Origin: Palsa-883 sp035696165
GTDB taxonomy: Bacteria; Pseudomonadota; Alphaproteobacteria; Acetobacterales; Acetobacteraceae
NCBI GenBank assembly: GCA_035696165.1
Contig: DASRQX010000351.1
Coordinates: 1-64,000, forward strand
DNA: 64,000 nucleotides
Direction of reading: 5' to 3'
The translations under genes and the position numbers were made by a program. Within the stretch, counting starts at the first letter, position 1. Each line of letters starts with the position of its first letter. Positions 25,305 through 34,398 of the stretch are shown here, in pieces. The notes beneath the pieces were generated by a model, which saw only the letters and a program-made list of their open reading frames with translations, did not search any database and was not told the DNA's origin.

Positions 25305-27422
25305 ATGTCCACCGCAACAACTGCGGGTGCGTCCCGCTTTGCCGGTCTCACACCGCTGCTTTCGCCGCGTTCAGTTGCCATTCTGGGCGCGTCAAATGAT
25401 CCGGTGCGCATCGGCGGCCGTCCGTTGGCATATATGCTGGCGCAGAAGTTTGCCGGCGCGATCTATCCGGTGAACCCAAATCGCGGCGAGGTGCAGGGCG
25501 TGAAGGCGTATCCTTCGGTCGCCGATCTGCCGGAAACGCCTGACGTGGCGATCATTGCGGTGCCAGCGGAGTTTGCGGTGCAGGCGGTGGAGGATCTGGC
25601 GAAGCGCGGCACCAAGGGCGCGCTGATGTTCACCGCCGGCTTTGCCGAGGTGGACGCCAAGGGAGAGGCCGAGCAGGACCGCATGGTGGCGATCGCGCGG
25701 GCGCACGGCATGCGCATTCTGGGGCCGAATTGCCTCGGCGTGTTCGACGCGCGCACCAGCTATTACGCAACGTTCTCGTCGTCGTTCGACAGCGGCTGGC
25801 CGGTGCCGGGGCGGATCGGTATCGCCAGCCAGTCCGGCGCTTATGGGACGCATCTGTATACGCTGGCGCGCAACCGCGGCATCGGCGCCTCGGTGTGCAT
25901 CATGACCGGCAACGAGGCCGACGTGACGGTGGGCGAGTGCATCGGCTGGCTGGCCGAGAACCCCGAGGTCGATGTCATCGCTGTCTACGCCGAGGGCATC
26001 CGGGAGGCGCCCGGACTGATCGCGGCGTTCGAGGTGGCGCGCGCGGCGAGGAAGCCGATTATCATGCAGAAGGTCGGGCGCAGCGAACTGGGCACCAAGG
26101 CGGCGAAGTCACACACCGCCTCGATCGCCGGGAATGACGCGGTGACCGAAGCTGTCATGGCCGAGTTTGGCGTGTTGCGCGCGCGCAACTCGGAAGAGAT
26201 GCTGGATATCGCGCACACGGCGACGCGGCGGATCTATCCAGTGCGGAACACGCTGGGGGTGATCACGCTGTCCGGCGGGGCGGGTGTGCTGATCAGCGAC
26301 GTGGCGGAGAGCGTCGGGTTGGCGATGCCTGAAATGCCGCAGGACGCGCAGGCGCAGCTGAAGGAGCTGGTGACGTTCTGCGCGCCGCGCAATCCGGTGG
26401 ATGCGACCGCGCAGGTGGGCAACGATCTCTCGCTGCTGAGCAAATTCACCGAATCGCTGGTGCGCGACGGCGGGTATTCGTCGATCCTTGGGTTTTTCAC
26501 CATGGTGGCGTCGGCGCGGCGCTGGCCGGCGATGCGGGAGCAGCTTGACCTGGTGCGGACGAAATACACCGATCGGCTCTATGTGCTGTCGTTGATCGCG
26601 CAACCGGAACGGATCCGCGAACTGGAGGCGGATGGCTGGATCTGTCACGAGGACCCGACGCGCGCCGTGGTCGCGATTGACGCGATGGGGCGGCTTGGGA
26701 CGTCGTTCGCCGCACCCGCCGCGCTGCCGGCGCCGGCGATCGCGCCGGTGACGCTACCGACGGCGACGCCGAGCGAGGCGGAGGCGAAACGGTTGCTGGC
26801 GGCGGCGGGGATTGCCTCGGCGCCGGAGCAGGCTTGCGCGGGCCCGGCGGAGGCTGTGGCGGCGGCGGAACGGTTTGGCTTCCCGGTGGTGATGAAGATT
26901 CTCTCGGCCGATATCCTGCACAAGTCGGAGATCGGCGGCGTGCTGCTGGACGTTGCCGATGCCGCGGCGGTTCGCGATGGTTACGATACGCTGTTGGCGC
27001 GGGCGAAACGGGCGGCGCCCGCGGCGCGGATCGAGGGCGTGCTGGTAGCGAAACAACTCAAGGGTGGGGTGGAATGCATCATGGGCATCCATCGTGACCC
27101 GGTGTTCGGGCCGATGGCGATGTTCGGTCTGGGTGGGATTTTCGTCGAGATTCTGAAGGACGTTGTGTTCCATCGTTGCCCGTTCGGTGTCGACGTGGCC
27201 GAGGCGATGGTCGGGGCGATCAAAGGTGCGCCTCTGCTGCGGGGGGCGCGTGGGCGGCCGCCGGCGGATGTGAAGGCACTGGCGGAGATGCTGTCGCGGC
27301 TGTCGGCGTTCGCCGTCGCGGCGGGGCCGAAGCTGGCTTCGATTGATCTCAATCCAGTGTTTGCCATGCCGGAGGGACAGGGGGCGTTTGCGGCGGATGC
27401 GGTGATTGAGGTGGAGAGCTGA
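25305..27422 (+). CDS. ADP-forming acyl-CoA synthetase (acetate-CoA ligase family)
   Basis: 705 residues with fused alpha and beta parts: a CoA-binding Rossmann domain (about 12-140, SVAILGASNDPVRIGG), a succinyl-CoA-ligase-like flavodoxin region with the phosphohistidine in KSHTASIAG (near 268), and a C-terminal ATP-grasp domain (about 480-700) with FPVVMKILSADILHKSEIGG. Such enzymes interconvert acyl-CoA plus ADP and phosphate with free acid plus ATP. Acyl group is unknown; nearby CoA-transferase and enoyl-CoA hydratase genes suggest a role in aromatic or fatty acid breakdown. Confidence 0.9.
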   Translation: MSTATTAGASRFAGLTPLLSPRSVAILGASNDPVRIGGRPLAYMLAQKFAGAIYPVNPNRGEVQGVKAYPSVADLPETPDVAIIAVPAEFAVQAVEDLAKRGTKGALMFTAGFAEVDAKGEAEQDRMVAIARAHGMRILGPNCLGVFDARTSYYATFSSSFDSGWPVPGRIGIASQSGAYGTHLYTLARNRGIGASVCIMTGNEADVTVGECIGWLAENPEVDVIAVYAEGIREAPGLIAAFEVARAARKPIIMQKVGRSELGTKAAKSHTASIAGNDAVTEAVMAEFGVLRARNSEEMLDIAHTATRRIYPVRNTLGVITLSGGAGVLISDVAESVGLAMPEMPQDAQAQLKELVTFCAPRNPVDATAQVGNDLSLLSKFTESLVRDGGYSSILGFFTMVASARRWPAMREQLDLVRTKYTDRLYVLSLIAQPERIRELEADGWICHEDPTRAVVAIDAMGRLGTSFAAPAALPAPAIAPVTLPTATPSEAEAKRLLAAAGIASAPEQACAGPAEAVAAAERFGFPVVMKILSADILHKSEIGGVLLDVADAAAVRDGYDTLLARAKRAAPAARIEGVLVAKQLKGGVECIMGIHRDPVFGPMAMFGLGGIFVEILKDVVFHRCPFGVDVAEAMVGAIKGAPLLRGARGRPPADVKALAEMLSRLSAFAVAAGPKLASIDLNPVFAMPEGQGAFAADAVIEVES

Positions 27423-27486
27423 GCGCAGTCGGCGACCGAAGCTCGGTTTCTCGGTGAAGGTGGCGCCGTGATATGCGGGCCGTGCC

Positions 27487-27944
27487 ATGGGAAGCATGTA
27501 CGATCAGGATTTGGTGCTCTGGAGCGAGCAACAGGCCCGCGCGTTGCGCGCGGCGGCAGATGCGGGATGGGACGCATCGATCGATTGGGAGAATGTCGCC
27601 GCGGAGATCGAAAGCGTAGGCACGGAGGATCGGCGCGCACTCGTCGGATATATTGCGATCGTCATCGAGCATTTGCTGAAGTTGCAAGCTTCCCGCTCGC
27701 CGATCTTTGGCCGTGGCTTGAAGGAGAACTTCTCCGAGCGCGGGGCGAAATCGAAATGTTGGTGGAGGAGAGCCCCAGCCTACGGAGCGGGATCGCTGGG
27801 ATGATCGCCCGGAAATTCCCTGGCGCTCGCACGCTGGTTCGCGTCGGTCTTGAGGATTACGGCGAGCAACCGCTGATCGACCTGGACCAGGTCACCTACA
27901 GCGAGGATCAGGTGCTCGGCGAGTGGATGCCAGGCTCCCCATAA
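27487..27944 (+). pseudogene. DUF29 protein, frameshifted
   Basis: The first frame gives the DUF29 N terminus: YDQDLVLWSEQQARALRAAA, IDWENVAAEIESVG and VIEHLLKLQAS. After about base 27690 the DUF29 pattern continues in another frame as ADLWPWLEGELLRARGEIE, ESPSLR, and the typical ending VTYSEDQVLGEWMP at 27944. One small indel near 27690-27705 would rejoin them to a normal roughly 150-residue protein. As it stands the first frame ends at 27804 with unrelated residues. DUF29 function is unknown. Confidence 0.8.
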
Positions 27945-27983
27945 TGGAAGGCTCGGGCTTCGGCATTCCGAGTAAGTGAGTCG

Positions 27984-29324
27984 TTACATTCCCGGCGCGG
28001 CTTCCTCGACGGCGGGAAGCTCGACACGGCTGCCGCGGAATGCCAGCAGCGCCGTCGCGGCGGCTGCAATCAGCGCGAATACGCAGGCGCTCAGGAAGAT
28101 GCGCGTCGGCGGCAGGCCGAGCGACAACAGGTAGCCACCCAGCACCGGCGCGGCGACGCCGCCTAGCCGGCCGATGCCGAGCGCCCAGCCAACGCCGCTG
28201 GTGCGCATGCGCGCCGGATAGAGCTTCCCGCAGGCTCCGTTGGCGCCGGTCTGGCTTCCGGTGATGGTCATCCCGGCCAGGAAGGTCATCGCCAGCAGCA
28301 ATGCATAGGGCAGCGCCAGGAGTGCGATCGCCGCGATGAAGACGGCGCCCGCGGCGTAATGCAGCGCCAGCGCGCGCTCGGGTCCGAGCCGGTCCACCGC
28401 GAGGCCAAGATAGAGGACCGCAAACAACGCGCCGAAATCCCGGAGGCTGGAGGCGAACACGGCCTGCGACGGGGTCATGCCGATCATGGTCAGCACCGTC
28501 GGCATCCAGTAGGCGAACAGGAAAAGGTTCAACAGGCTGCAGAAGAATACGATCCACAGCAGCACGGTCTGCAGCGCATAGCCGTTGCCGAACAGCACTC
28601 TGATCGGATTGATCGACGCGATGTCGACACGAGCGCCGCCCGTCGGTGCGATATCGAGACGCCGGAGCAGGTTGGCGTGACGAGGCGAAAGGGCTTTCCG
28701 GGCGGCCAGGAACCGCGGCGATTCGGGCAGCCATAGCGCGAGCGCCACCACCAGAACGAGCGGGAACGCGCCGCCCAGGATGAAGATCATCGGCCAGCCG
28801 AAATGCGGCAGCAGGGGTGCCACGATCTGGCCGCCGAGGAAGCCGCCAAGAGGTGCGCCGGTGAATGTCGCCATGATCATGGTCGCGCGCAGGCGGTGCG
28901 GCGCGTAGTCGCCGGTCAGCGCGGCCGCGCCGGCAAATCCGCCGCCGATGCCGATGCCGGTGATGAAGCGCCAGAGGGTCAACATGCCAAGCGTGTCGGC
29001 GGTCGCGCTGAGCAATGACGCAATGCCGAAGATCGTGAGACTGGCGAGCAGCAGCGGACGGCGGCCGAAACGATCGCCGATCGGCCCGGCGGAGAGCGCG
29101 CCGGCCATGATGCCGATGCTCGACCAGAGGAATGCCGTCGTGAACATCGACGGCGGCAGGTGCCACTGATGGATCAGCGGTGGCACGGCCCAGGCGACCG
29201 AATTAAGGTCGTAGCCGTCGCAGGTCTGGACGAGCAGGCACAATGCCGCAACGCGAAGCTGCAAGCCGCCAATTCTTTGGTTCTCGAGCGCGGTCTCGGT
29301 CTTCGATAACGCCGCTTCTGCCAT
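27984..29324 (-). CDS. MFS transporter, aromatic-acid:H+ symporter type
   Basis: 446 residues, twelve predicted membrane helices in two halves joined by a cytoplasmic loop near 200-240. Features of the AAHS group (PcaK/BenK/MhpT): the first-helix motif CDGYDLNSVAWAVPPL, the loop GDRFGRRPLLL and the middle-helix RFITGIGIGGGF. It would import an aromatic or related acid with a proton. The start at 29324 is preceded by GGAGG. It diverges from the 3-oxoadipate CoA-transferase genes, which act at the end of aromatic breakdown, so an aromatic acid is a reasonable substrate. Confidence 0.88.
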   Translation of the reverse strand: MAEAALSKTETALENQRIGGLQLRVAALCLLVQTCDGYDLNSVAWAVPPLIHQWHLPPSMFTTAFLWSSIGIMAGALSAGPIGDRFGRRPLLLASLTIFGIASLLSATADTLGMLTLWRFITGIGIGGGFAGAAALTGDYAPHRLRATMIMATFTGAPLGGFLGGQIVAPLLPHFGWPMIFILGGAFPLVLVVALALWLPESPRFLAARKALSPRHANLLRRLDIAPTGGARVDIASINPIRVLFGNGYALQTVLLWIVFFCSLLNLFLFAYWMPTVLTMIGMTPSQAVFASSLRDFGALFAVLYLGLAVDRLGPERALALHYAAGAVFIAAIALLALPYALLLAMTFLAGMTITGSQTGANGACGKLYPARMRTSGVGWALGIGRLGGVAAPVLGGYLLSLGLPPTRIFLSACVFALIAAAATALLAFRGSRVELPAVEEAAPGM

Positions 29325-29479
29325 GTTGGCCTCCGGACGTTGTCTCCCTTGCAGTCGATGTTGCATGCTGCGCGGTGCCGTGCAAGCTGGAGCGCGCTGG
29401 GCGGCACCCTTGGCGGGCGCGCGTGCATGACGCAACATCACTCCTGAGCGACGCCGTGAGCCCGGAGGAAGCGCCAAGC

Positions 29480-30163
29480 ATGATCAACAAGATCGTCCAG
29501 TCCATGGCCGAGGCGATGGTGGGCATCGAGGACGGGTCCACCGTGCTGGTTGGCGGCTTCGGCGCCGTCGGGCAGCCGAACGCGCTGATCGACGGGCTGA
29601 TCGAGCAGGGTGCCACCAACCTGACGGTCGCCTGCAACAATGCCGGGGTCGGGCATGTCGGGCTGGCGCGGCTGATGGAACTCGGCCGCGTCGCCCGGAT
29701 CATCTGTTCGTTTCCGCGGTCGTCCGATCCCGTGGTGTTCGAGACGTTGTATCGCGCCGGCAAGATCGAACTGGAGATCGTGCCTCAGGGCACGCTGGCC
29801 GAGCGGATGCGTGCCGCCGGCGCGGGGGTTCCGGCGTTCTTCACCGCCACCGGCGTCGGCACCAAGATGGCGATGGGCAAGGAAACCCGCGAGATCGACG
29901 GCCGCACCTACGTGCTGGAGAAGTCGCTGCCCGGTGATGTGGCGCTGGTCGAGGCGTGGGAGGCCGATCGTTGGGGCAACCTGACGTTCAAGAAGGCCGG
30001 GCGCAACTTCAACCCGATCTGCGCCATGGCGGGCAAGCTTTGCATTGTGCAAACGCAGCACCTGCGCGAGTTGGGCGAGATCGACCCTGACCATGTGGTC
30101 ACCCCGGGAATCTTCGTGGACCGCGTGCTGCACGTGCCCTACGGTGACCCGACCGGCTTCTGA
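29480..30163 (+). CDS. pcaI: 3-oxoacid (3-oxoadipate) CoA-transferase, subunit A
   Basis: 227 residues. The CoA-transferase family I alpha motif GSTVLVGGFGAVGQPNALID lies at 19-38, followed by the NNAG and CSFPRSSDP segments and the long VPQGTLAERMRAAGAGVP region that is closest in pattern to PcaI. It moves CoA from succinyl-CoA to 3-oxoadipate together with subunit B. GGAGGAAG precedes the ATG. Assignment to 3-oxoadipate rather than acetoacetate is from motif pattern plus the neighbouring AAHS transporter. Confidence 0.85.
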   Translation: MINKIVQSMAEAMVGIEDGSTVLVGGFGAVGQPNALIDGLIEQGATNLTVACNNAGVGHVGLARLMELGRVARIICSFPRSSDPVVFETLYRAGKIELEIVPQGTLAERMRAAGAGVPAFFTATGVGTKMAMGKETREIDGRTYVLEKSLPGDVALVEAWEADRWGNLTFKKAGRNFNPICAMAGKLCIVQTQHLRELGEIDPDHVVTPGIFVDRVLHVPYGDPTGF

Positions 30164-30177
30164 CAGGAGGCGCTGAC

Positions 30178-30846
30178 ATGCCTGACACCGCCATCATCGA
30201 GCCCAAGCCGCTGAGCCGTCCGCAGATGGCCGCGCGCGTTGCGGAGGACATCCCCGAGGGGTGGTACGTCAATCTCGGGATTGGTATCCCGACCTTGGTC
30301 GCGGATCACGTGCCGCTGGAGCGCGAGGTGATATTCCACTCGGAGAACGGTGTGCTGGGGATGGGACCGGCGCCGCCTGAGGCCGAGATCGATCGGTGGC
30401 TGATCAATGCAGGGAAGCAATATGTGACGCTGCGCGCCGGGGGTAGCTTCTGCCATCACGCCGATAGTTTCTCGATGATCAGGGGCGGGCATCTGGATCT
30501 TTGCGTGTTGGGCGCGTTCCAGGTGGCGGACAATGGTGACATCGCCAACTGGGCGACCAGCGAGAACGATACGGCGCCGGCGGTTGGCGGGGCGATGGAC
30601 CTGGCGGCGGGAGCGAAACGGCTTTGGGTGATGATGGAGCATACAACAAAGGACGGCACGCCGAAGCTGGTGCGGAAGTGCAGCTATCCGCTGACGGCGC
30701 TTGGCGCGGTGAAGCGTATTTATACAAATCTTGCGGTGATTGATGTGACGCCGCGCGGGCTCGAGGTGATCGACATGGCACCGGGGATGACGCTGGAAGC
30801 GTTGCAGTCGCGCACCGAGGCGAAGCTGCATCCGAAACAAGCGTAG
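30178..30846 (+). CDS. pcaJ: 3-oxoacid (3-oxoadipate) CoA-transferase, subunit B
   Basis: 222 residues. The active-site glutamate that forms the CoA thioester is Glu56 in HSENGVLGMGP. The start of the domain, NLGIGIPTLVADH, and the later DLCVLGAFQVADNGDIANW match the beta subunit family. It begins 14 bases after subunit A with AGGAG upstream, so the two are made as one complex. A long palindrome follows its stop. Confidence 0.87.
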   Translation: MPDTAIIEPKPLSRPQMAARVAEDIPEGWYVNLGIGIPTLVADHVPLEREVIFHSENGVLGMGPAPPEAEIDRWLINAGKQYVTLRAGGSFCHHADSFSMIRGGHLDLCVLGAFQVADNGDIANWATSENDTAPAVGGAMDLAAGAKRLWVMMEHTTKDGTPKLVRKCSYPLTALGAVKRIYTNLAVIDVTPRGLEVIDMAPGMTLEALQSRTEAKLHPKQA

Positions 30847-30997
30847 GGCGGAAAGCCTTGCCCTCGGGCTTGAGCCGGGGGGTAAGCGCATTCCGCCGGT
30901 TGCGTTGCGTCGACGGTTTGTTGCTTTGCCGGGCTCGAAAGACGGCGGAAGGCGCTGGCCCCGGGTCAAGCCCGAGGGCAAGGCTTTTCGGCCCTAC
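30843..30997. repeat. 155-base imperfect palindrome between pcaJ and the enoyl-CoA hydratase gene
   Basis: The arms, beginning GTAGGGCGGAAAGCC at 30843 and ending GGCTTTTCGGCCCTAC at 30997, match over about 39 bases with three differences; a second inner pair (AGCGCATTCCGCCG and CGGCGGAAGGCGCT) extends the fold. The left arm overlaps the pcaJ stop codon. It may act as a terminator or mRNA-processing site, or be a miniature transposable element. Confidence 0.8.
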
Positions 30998-31020
30998 TTT
31001 TGGTTGGCGGGAGCTTGGCG

Positions 31021-31803
31021 ATGACTGACTTGGTGGAGGGCGCCCCGCCGCTTCTGGAAGCGCGCGATGGGGCGACATTGCTGCTGACACTGAATTATGT
31101 TGCGCGGCGCAATGCGCTCTCGATGCCGCTGCGCGCGGCGCTGATCGAGGCGTTCGACCGTGCCGAGCGTGATCCTGATCTTAGGGCGATTGTGCTGACG
31201 GGAGCTGGGGGGCATTTCTGCGCCGGCGGCGATATCAGCGGGATGAATGTCAGCGATCTGGCCGCGGGGCGGGAGCGGTTCCGGCTGACCCATCGGCTGG
31301 TCAAGCTGATGGTGCATTGCGCGAAGCCGATCATCGCGGCGGTGGAGGGGTATGCGGTCGGCGCCGGGCTGTCGCTGGCGCTGTGCTGCGATACGATTGT
31401 CGCCGCGGAGAGCGCGCGGTTTGGCGCCGGGTTCGGCCGCATCGGGCTGATCGCCGATATGGGCCTCAATCATACGCTGCCGCAGCGGGTGGGGATGGGG
31501 CGGGCGCGGCAATTGCTGCTTTATGGCGAACAGATCGACGCAGTGGCGGCGGAGCGTGTTGGTTTGATCGATCATGTGGTGGCGGCTGGTGCCGCGCTCG
31601 GGTTTGCGCGCGATCGTGCGGCGGCGTTGGCCGGTGGGGCGCCGCTGCCGCTGGCGTTGACCAGGAGGTTGTTGGCGGAGGGGCTGGATGCGGCGCTGGA
31701 GCAGGAGCGGGATTTGCAGAGCACGCTGTTCCTGACTGAGGATCATCGCGAGGGACGCGATGCGTTTTTAGCAAAGCGGCGGCCGGTGTTTCGGGGGCGG
31801 TAG
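31021..31803 (+). CDS. Enoyl-CoA hydratase/isomerase family protein
   Basis: 260 residues of the crotonase fold. The oxyanion-hole segment GAGGHFCAGGDISGMN is near 61-76 and the second one, KPIIAAVEGYAVGAGLSLAL, near 103-122. The catalytic-Glu position of classical hydratases in the FGRIGLIADMG loop appears changed to Asp, so isomerase or hydrolase activity is possible. It follows the CoA-transferase genes after the palindrome and probably acts on a CoA ester in the same route. Confidence 0.85.
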   Translation: MTDLVEGAPPLLEARDGATLLLTLNYVARRNALSMPLRAALIEAFDRAERDPDLRAIVLTGAGGHFCAGGDISGMNVSDLAAGRERFRLTHRLVKLMVHCAKPIIAAVEGYAVGAGLSLALCCDTIVAAESARFGAGFGRIGLIADMGLNHTLPQRVGMGRARQLLLYGEQIDAVAAERVGLIDHVVAAGAALGFARDRAAALAGGAPLPLALTRRLLAEGLDAALEQERDLQSTLFLTEDHREGRDAFLAKRRPVFRGR

Positions 31804-31852
31804 GGCGTGGTCTGGGGGATCGTGACTGCGTAGGCTTCTGTCGGTCTTTGCG

Positions 31853-31985
31853 AGTTTGGGCTGCGATATCGGGCCAAGGCGGCGAGCGTAGCGAGAAGCG
31901 TGAGGGGTGCGTGCGGCACGACCCTCACCCTCGTCGCTTCGCACCACCTCTCCCACGAAGGGCGGCAGAGGTGGTGCGAAGTGGT
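31853..31985. repeat. Composite of dispersed repeat families A and B
   Basis: A diverged family A part (GAGTTTGGGCTGCGATATCG, GGCCAAGGCGGCGAGCG) is followed about 35 bases later by family B (ACCCTCGTCGCTTCGCACC). The same order and spacing occur at 34019-34140, which suggests one longer mobile or spreading element. The gap holds no gene. Confidence 0.65.
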
Positions 31986-32006
31986 GGACAATTTCGTTGG
32001 CGATCC

Positions 32007-33179
32007 TTAGCCGCGTTTGAAGTGCACCATTGCGTTTTGGCCGATGTGGTGGCCGGGCATTAGCGTGCCGTAGGGCGGAAATGGGACGCTGCCCAGGCAG
32101 CCGGTGAAGATGCTGTCGTGGATCAGGCAGCTGGATCGGATCGTTGGCCATACGCTTTCGGAGAGGACGTCCTGGTCAAGATGGTCGCCCTCCATGCGCC
32201 AGCCGGTGTAGGCGCGCATCAGGCCGTCCGGGCCGGGCAGGATATTGCCTACGCCGCCCCACATGCCGGCCAGCAGCAGGTCGGTGTGGGTGTACCAATC
32301 GCGCATGGTGTGGAACCAGCACGACGACGCGAGCCAGGCATCGACCGCGACACGCTCCTTGACCGACAGCAGCGCGTCGGCGTCGCGGATCAGGAAGCGG
32401 CGCACCGTCGGGTCGGCCAGCACGTCGAAGCGCCACAGCAGGCGGCGATGCTGAGGCACCCCGGCCGGCAGTGCCTTCAGCCGAAGCTGCACGTTATGGC
32501 GCGACAGTTCGCTGCGGAATGCGGGCGGCACCGATGCGTCGTGGTAGACCCGCATCGTCCAGCCGGGGAACAGGTGGGCCACGATGCGGGCGCTCTCCAG
32601 CAGGGGGATCTGGTAGGCCGGGTCCTCGCCCCACAGGCAGTACGCGATGACGTTGTCCGCCGGGTGCGTGGGATCGAACGCCGGCGGTTGCGCCCGCGGG
32701 ATCGTTGCCACCTTGGCGCGGCCGCCGAACATTGCGTCCTTCGCCTCGAGCGCCCGGCGGCCGTACTGGACGGCAAGGTCGGTGCGGCCGATGCGGTTGG
32801 CCGCGTCGCACAGGCAGTCAAATACGTTCGGGCTCCGGCTGCCGAGCGCCAGTGCCCGTTCCGCGGCTTCGATCGCGGCGGCGGGTTGGTTGCTGAGCAG
32901 CAGCACCACGCCCAGGTTTTCGTGCAGTTCGGCGGCGTCGGGGAACCGCCTTTCACCGTCGCGCAACGCGGCGATGCTGTCCTCGATCTGGCCGGCCGCG
33001 TGTTGGACCAGTCCGAGGAACACGAAATCCCCTGGAACGAGCTCCACGCCACCGGCGATCAACGCTTGTTGCCGCGTTAATGCTTCGTCGGGCGCACCGG
33101 CGGTGTAAGCGCGGCGGGCTGCCTGGCGGAGTTCGTCCGGCGGCGGGTCCAGCGACGCGCCCGGCAGCAGGTCGGTCAT
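32007..33179 (-). CDS. TPR-domain protein with glycosyltransferase-like C-terminal part
   Basis: 390 residues. Residues about 15-155 form tetratricopeptide helices (AAIEAAERALALGSRSPNVF, DLAVQYGRRALEAKD). The remainder begins NVIAYCLWGEDPAYQIPLLE and continues MRVYHDASVP, RRLLWRFDVLADPTVRRF and LIRDADALLS; the DAD plus preceding Arg resembles metal/nucleotide-sugar sites of glycosyltransferases. No signal peptide, so cytosolic. It may modify a carbohydrate or protein held by the TPR part. It overlaps the SIMPL gene stop (ATGA), so both are co-translated. Confidence 0.75.
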   Translation of the reverse strand: MTDLLPGASLDPPPDELRQAARRAYTAGAPDEALTRQQALIAGGVELVPGDFVFLGLVQHAAGQIEDSIAALRDGERRFPDAAELHENLGVVLLLSNQPAAAIEAAERALALGSRSPNVFDCLCDAANRIGRTDLAVQYGRRALEAKDAMFGGRAKVATIPRAQPPAFDPTHPADNVIAYCLWGEDPAYQIPLLESARIVAHLFPGWTMRVYHDASVPPAFRSELSRHNVQLRLKALPAGVPQHRRLLWRFDVLADPTVRRFLIRDADALLSVKERVAVDAWLASSCWFHTMRDWYTHTDLLLAGMWGGVGNILPGPDGLMRAYTGWRMEGDHLDQDVLSESVWPTIRSSCLIHDSIFTGCLGSVPFPPYGTLMPGHHIGQNAMVHFKRG

Positions 33180-33892
33180 TTTGGCAGCAGCACCACGTCG
33201 GCCTCGGCGGTGGCGCTGACGCTGACATCGGTGGGCTCGGCGCTGGGCGGCGCGGCGGACGATGCGGCGGTCTGTGCCGCCATCATCACCCGCGGCATCA
33301 TCGGCTGCGGGTGGGGGCTGTCCAGCCGCACCTCCTTGAACGAGTCGAAGCGCAGGTTGAGGAGCACGGCGGCGTCCTCGGCGCGGCCACGCAGCGCGGC
33401 GATTGCCTGCTTCGTCGCCTCGGCTCGCGCCGTCCGCGTCGCGACATCGGACAAGCGCCAGCCGAGCTGGCCGACCGCCAGCCCCTTCTGCTGCAAATCG
33501 CCGACCAGCTTCAGCAGCGCGGCGCCGTCGTGGCTGGTAAGCTCGAGCGACTGGTTGGCCTGCCAGTGCGCCGGCGAGGCCACCGGCGCAGGGCCGACGC
33601 GCCAGACGAAGTAGCCGCCGGTACTGACGGTGACACCGGCGACCGCCTTGGACGCGGCCAGCGCGTCATCCATCGTCGCATTCACCCCCCGCTGAGCCTG
33701 CGCCGGGGTTGGGGCGGTGGTTTCGACCCGCAGCGACGCGTCGAGTTCGTCCGGATGTTCGGTCACCGTCGCCGTCTCGCTGAGACGCAGCAGGGTTTCG
33801 GCGCGTGCGGTGGCGGCGGTCAGCAGCAGGAGGGCGGCCAGCGACAGGCCCCAGGGACGGGCGGTGTGGCGAACCGTGTGTCGTGGGATCAT
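33176..33892 (-). CDS. SIMPL (DUF541) domain exported protein
   Basis: 238 residues. Residues 1-31 are a signal peptide (basic start, LSLAALLLLTAATARA). The mature part begins TLLRLSETATVTEHPDEL and shows the alternating beta/alpha pattern of the SIMPL/DUF541 family, including a glutamine- and arginine-rich helix and KQAIAALRGRAEDAA. Relatives sit in the periplasm and some help in stress tolerance. The last residues (SVSATAEADVVLL) close the domain. It lies upstream of and overlaps the TPR protein gene. Confidence 0.8.
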   Translation of the reverse strand: MIPRHTVRHTARPWGLSLAALLLLTAATARAETLLRLSETATVTEHPDELDASLRVETTAPTPAQAQRGVNATMDDALAASKAVAGVTVSTGGYFVWRVGPAPVASPAHWQANQSLELTSHDGAALLKLVGDLQQKGLAVGQLGWRLSDVATRTARAEATKQAIAALRGRAEDAAVLLNLRFDSFKEVRLDSPHPQPMMPRVMMAAQTAASSAAPPSAEPTDVSVSATAEADVVLLPK

Positions 33893-34018
33893 GCGGCGCT
33901 CCTCGCGGGCGATGGCGGCGCACCCTGCCTGCGCGCCATCAGCTCGGCAAGCGCGTGTTGGTGGTTGGCGCAGGTCCGGATTGATGGGACGCACCGGGTT
34001 GGCTGTTCGCCCACCTTT

Positions 34019-34140
34019 TTGCGGGCTTGGGCCGCGAAGAGCGGACCAAGGCGGCGAGCGGAGCGCGGCGGTGGAACCGTAGCGCCACGCCACCCTCGTC
34101 GCTTCGCGCCTCGACTGCGAGAAGGGCGGGCGAGGTGTAC
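34019..34140. repeat. Composite repeat A plus B at the edge of a broken transporter gene
   Basis: Starts GCGGGCTTGGGCCGCGAAG and GCGGACCAAGGCGGCGAGCG (family A), then ACCCTCGTCGCTTCGCGCC (family B) and GGCGAGGTGTACGTGG. The transporter remnant begins directly after it, so the repeat marks a rearrangement edge. Confidence 0.7.
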
Positions 34141-34398
34141 GTGGTTCCCGTCGCGGCGGAGCTGCGCAAGGCGTTCACCACCTGGCGCAGTTCGTCGTTG
34201 GTCGGCACGCTGTCGGCGTGCTGGTTCACCGCGTTTGCGATGACCGAGGCGGCGCTGGTGCGCTCGGCCGGTCAGGTCGAGATCGTGTTCACGCTGCTGT
34301 TCAGCCGGTTTTACCTGACGGAGACGCTGCGGCCGGGCGACGTTGCCGGGCTGATCCTGGTGGTCGGCGGCGTGCTGCTCATTGTGGCCGGGAGCTGA
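34141..34398 (+). pseudogene. C-terminal remnant of an EamA/DMT-type transporter
   Basis: About 80 codons of the end of a drug/metabolite transporter: AELRKAFTTWRSSSLVGTL, a helix with CWFTAFAMTEAALVRSAGQVE, then FTLLFSRFYLTETLRPGD and a last helix ending GGVLLIVAGS. A whole protein has about ten helices over 290 residues; the first seven or so are gone and replaced by the dispersed repeat. No intact copy is in the window. Confidence 0.75.
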
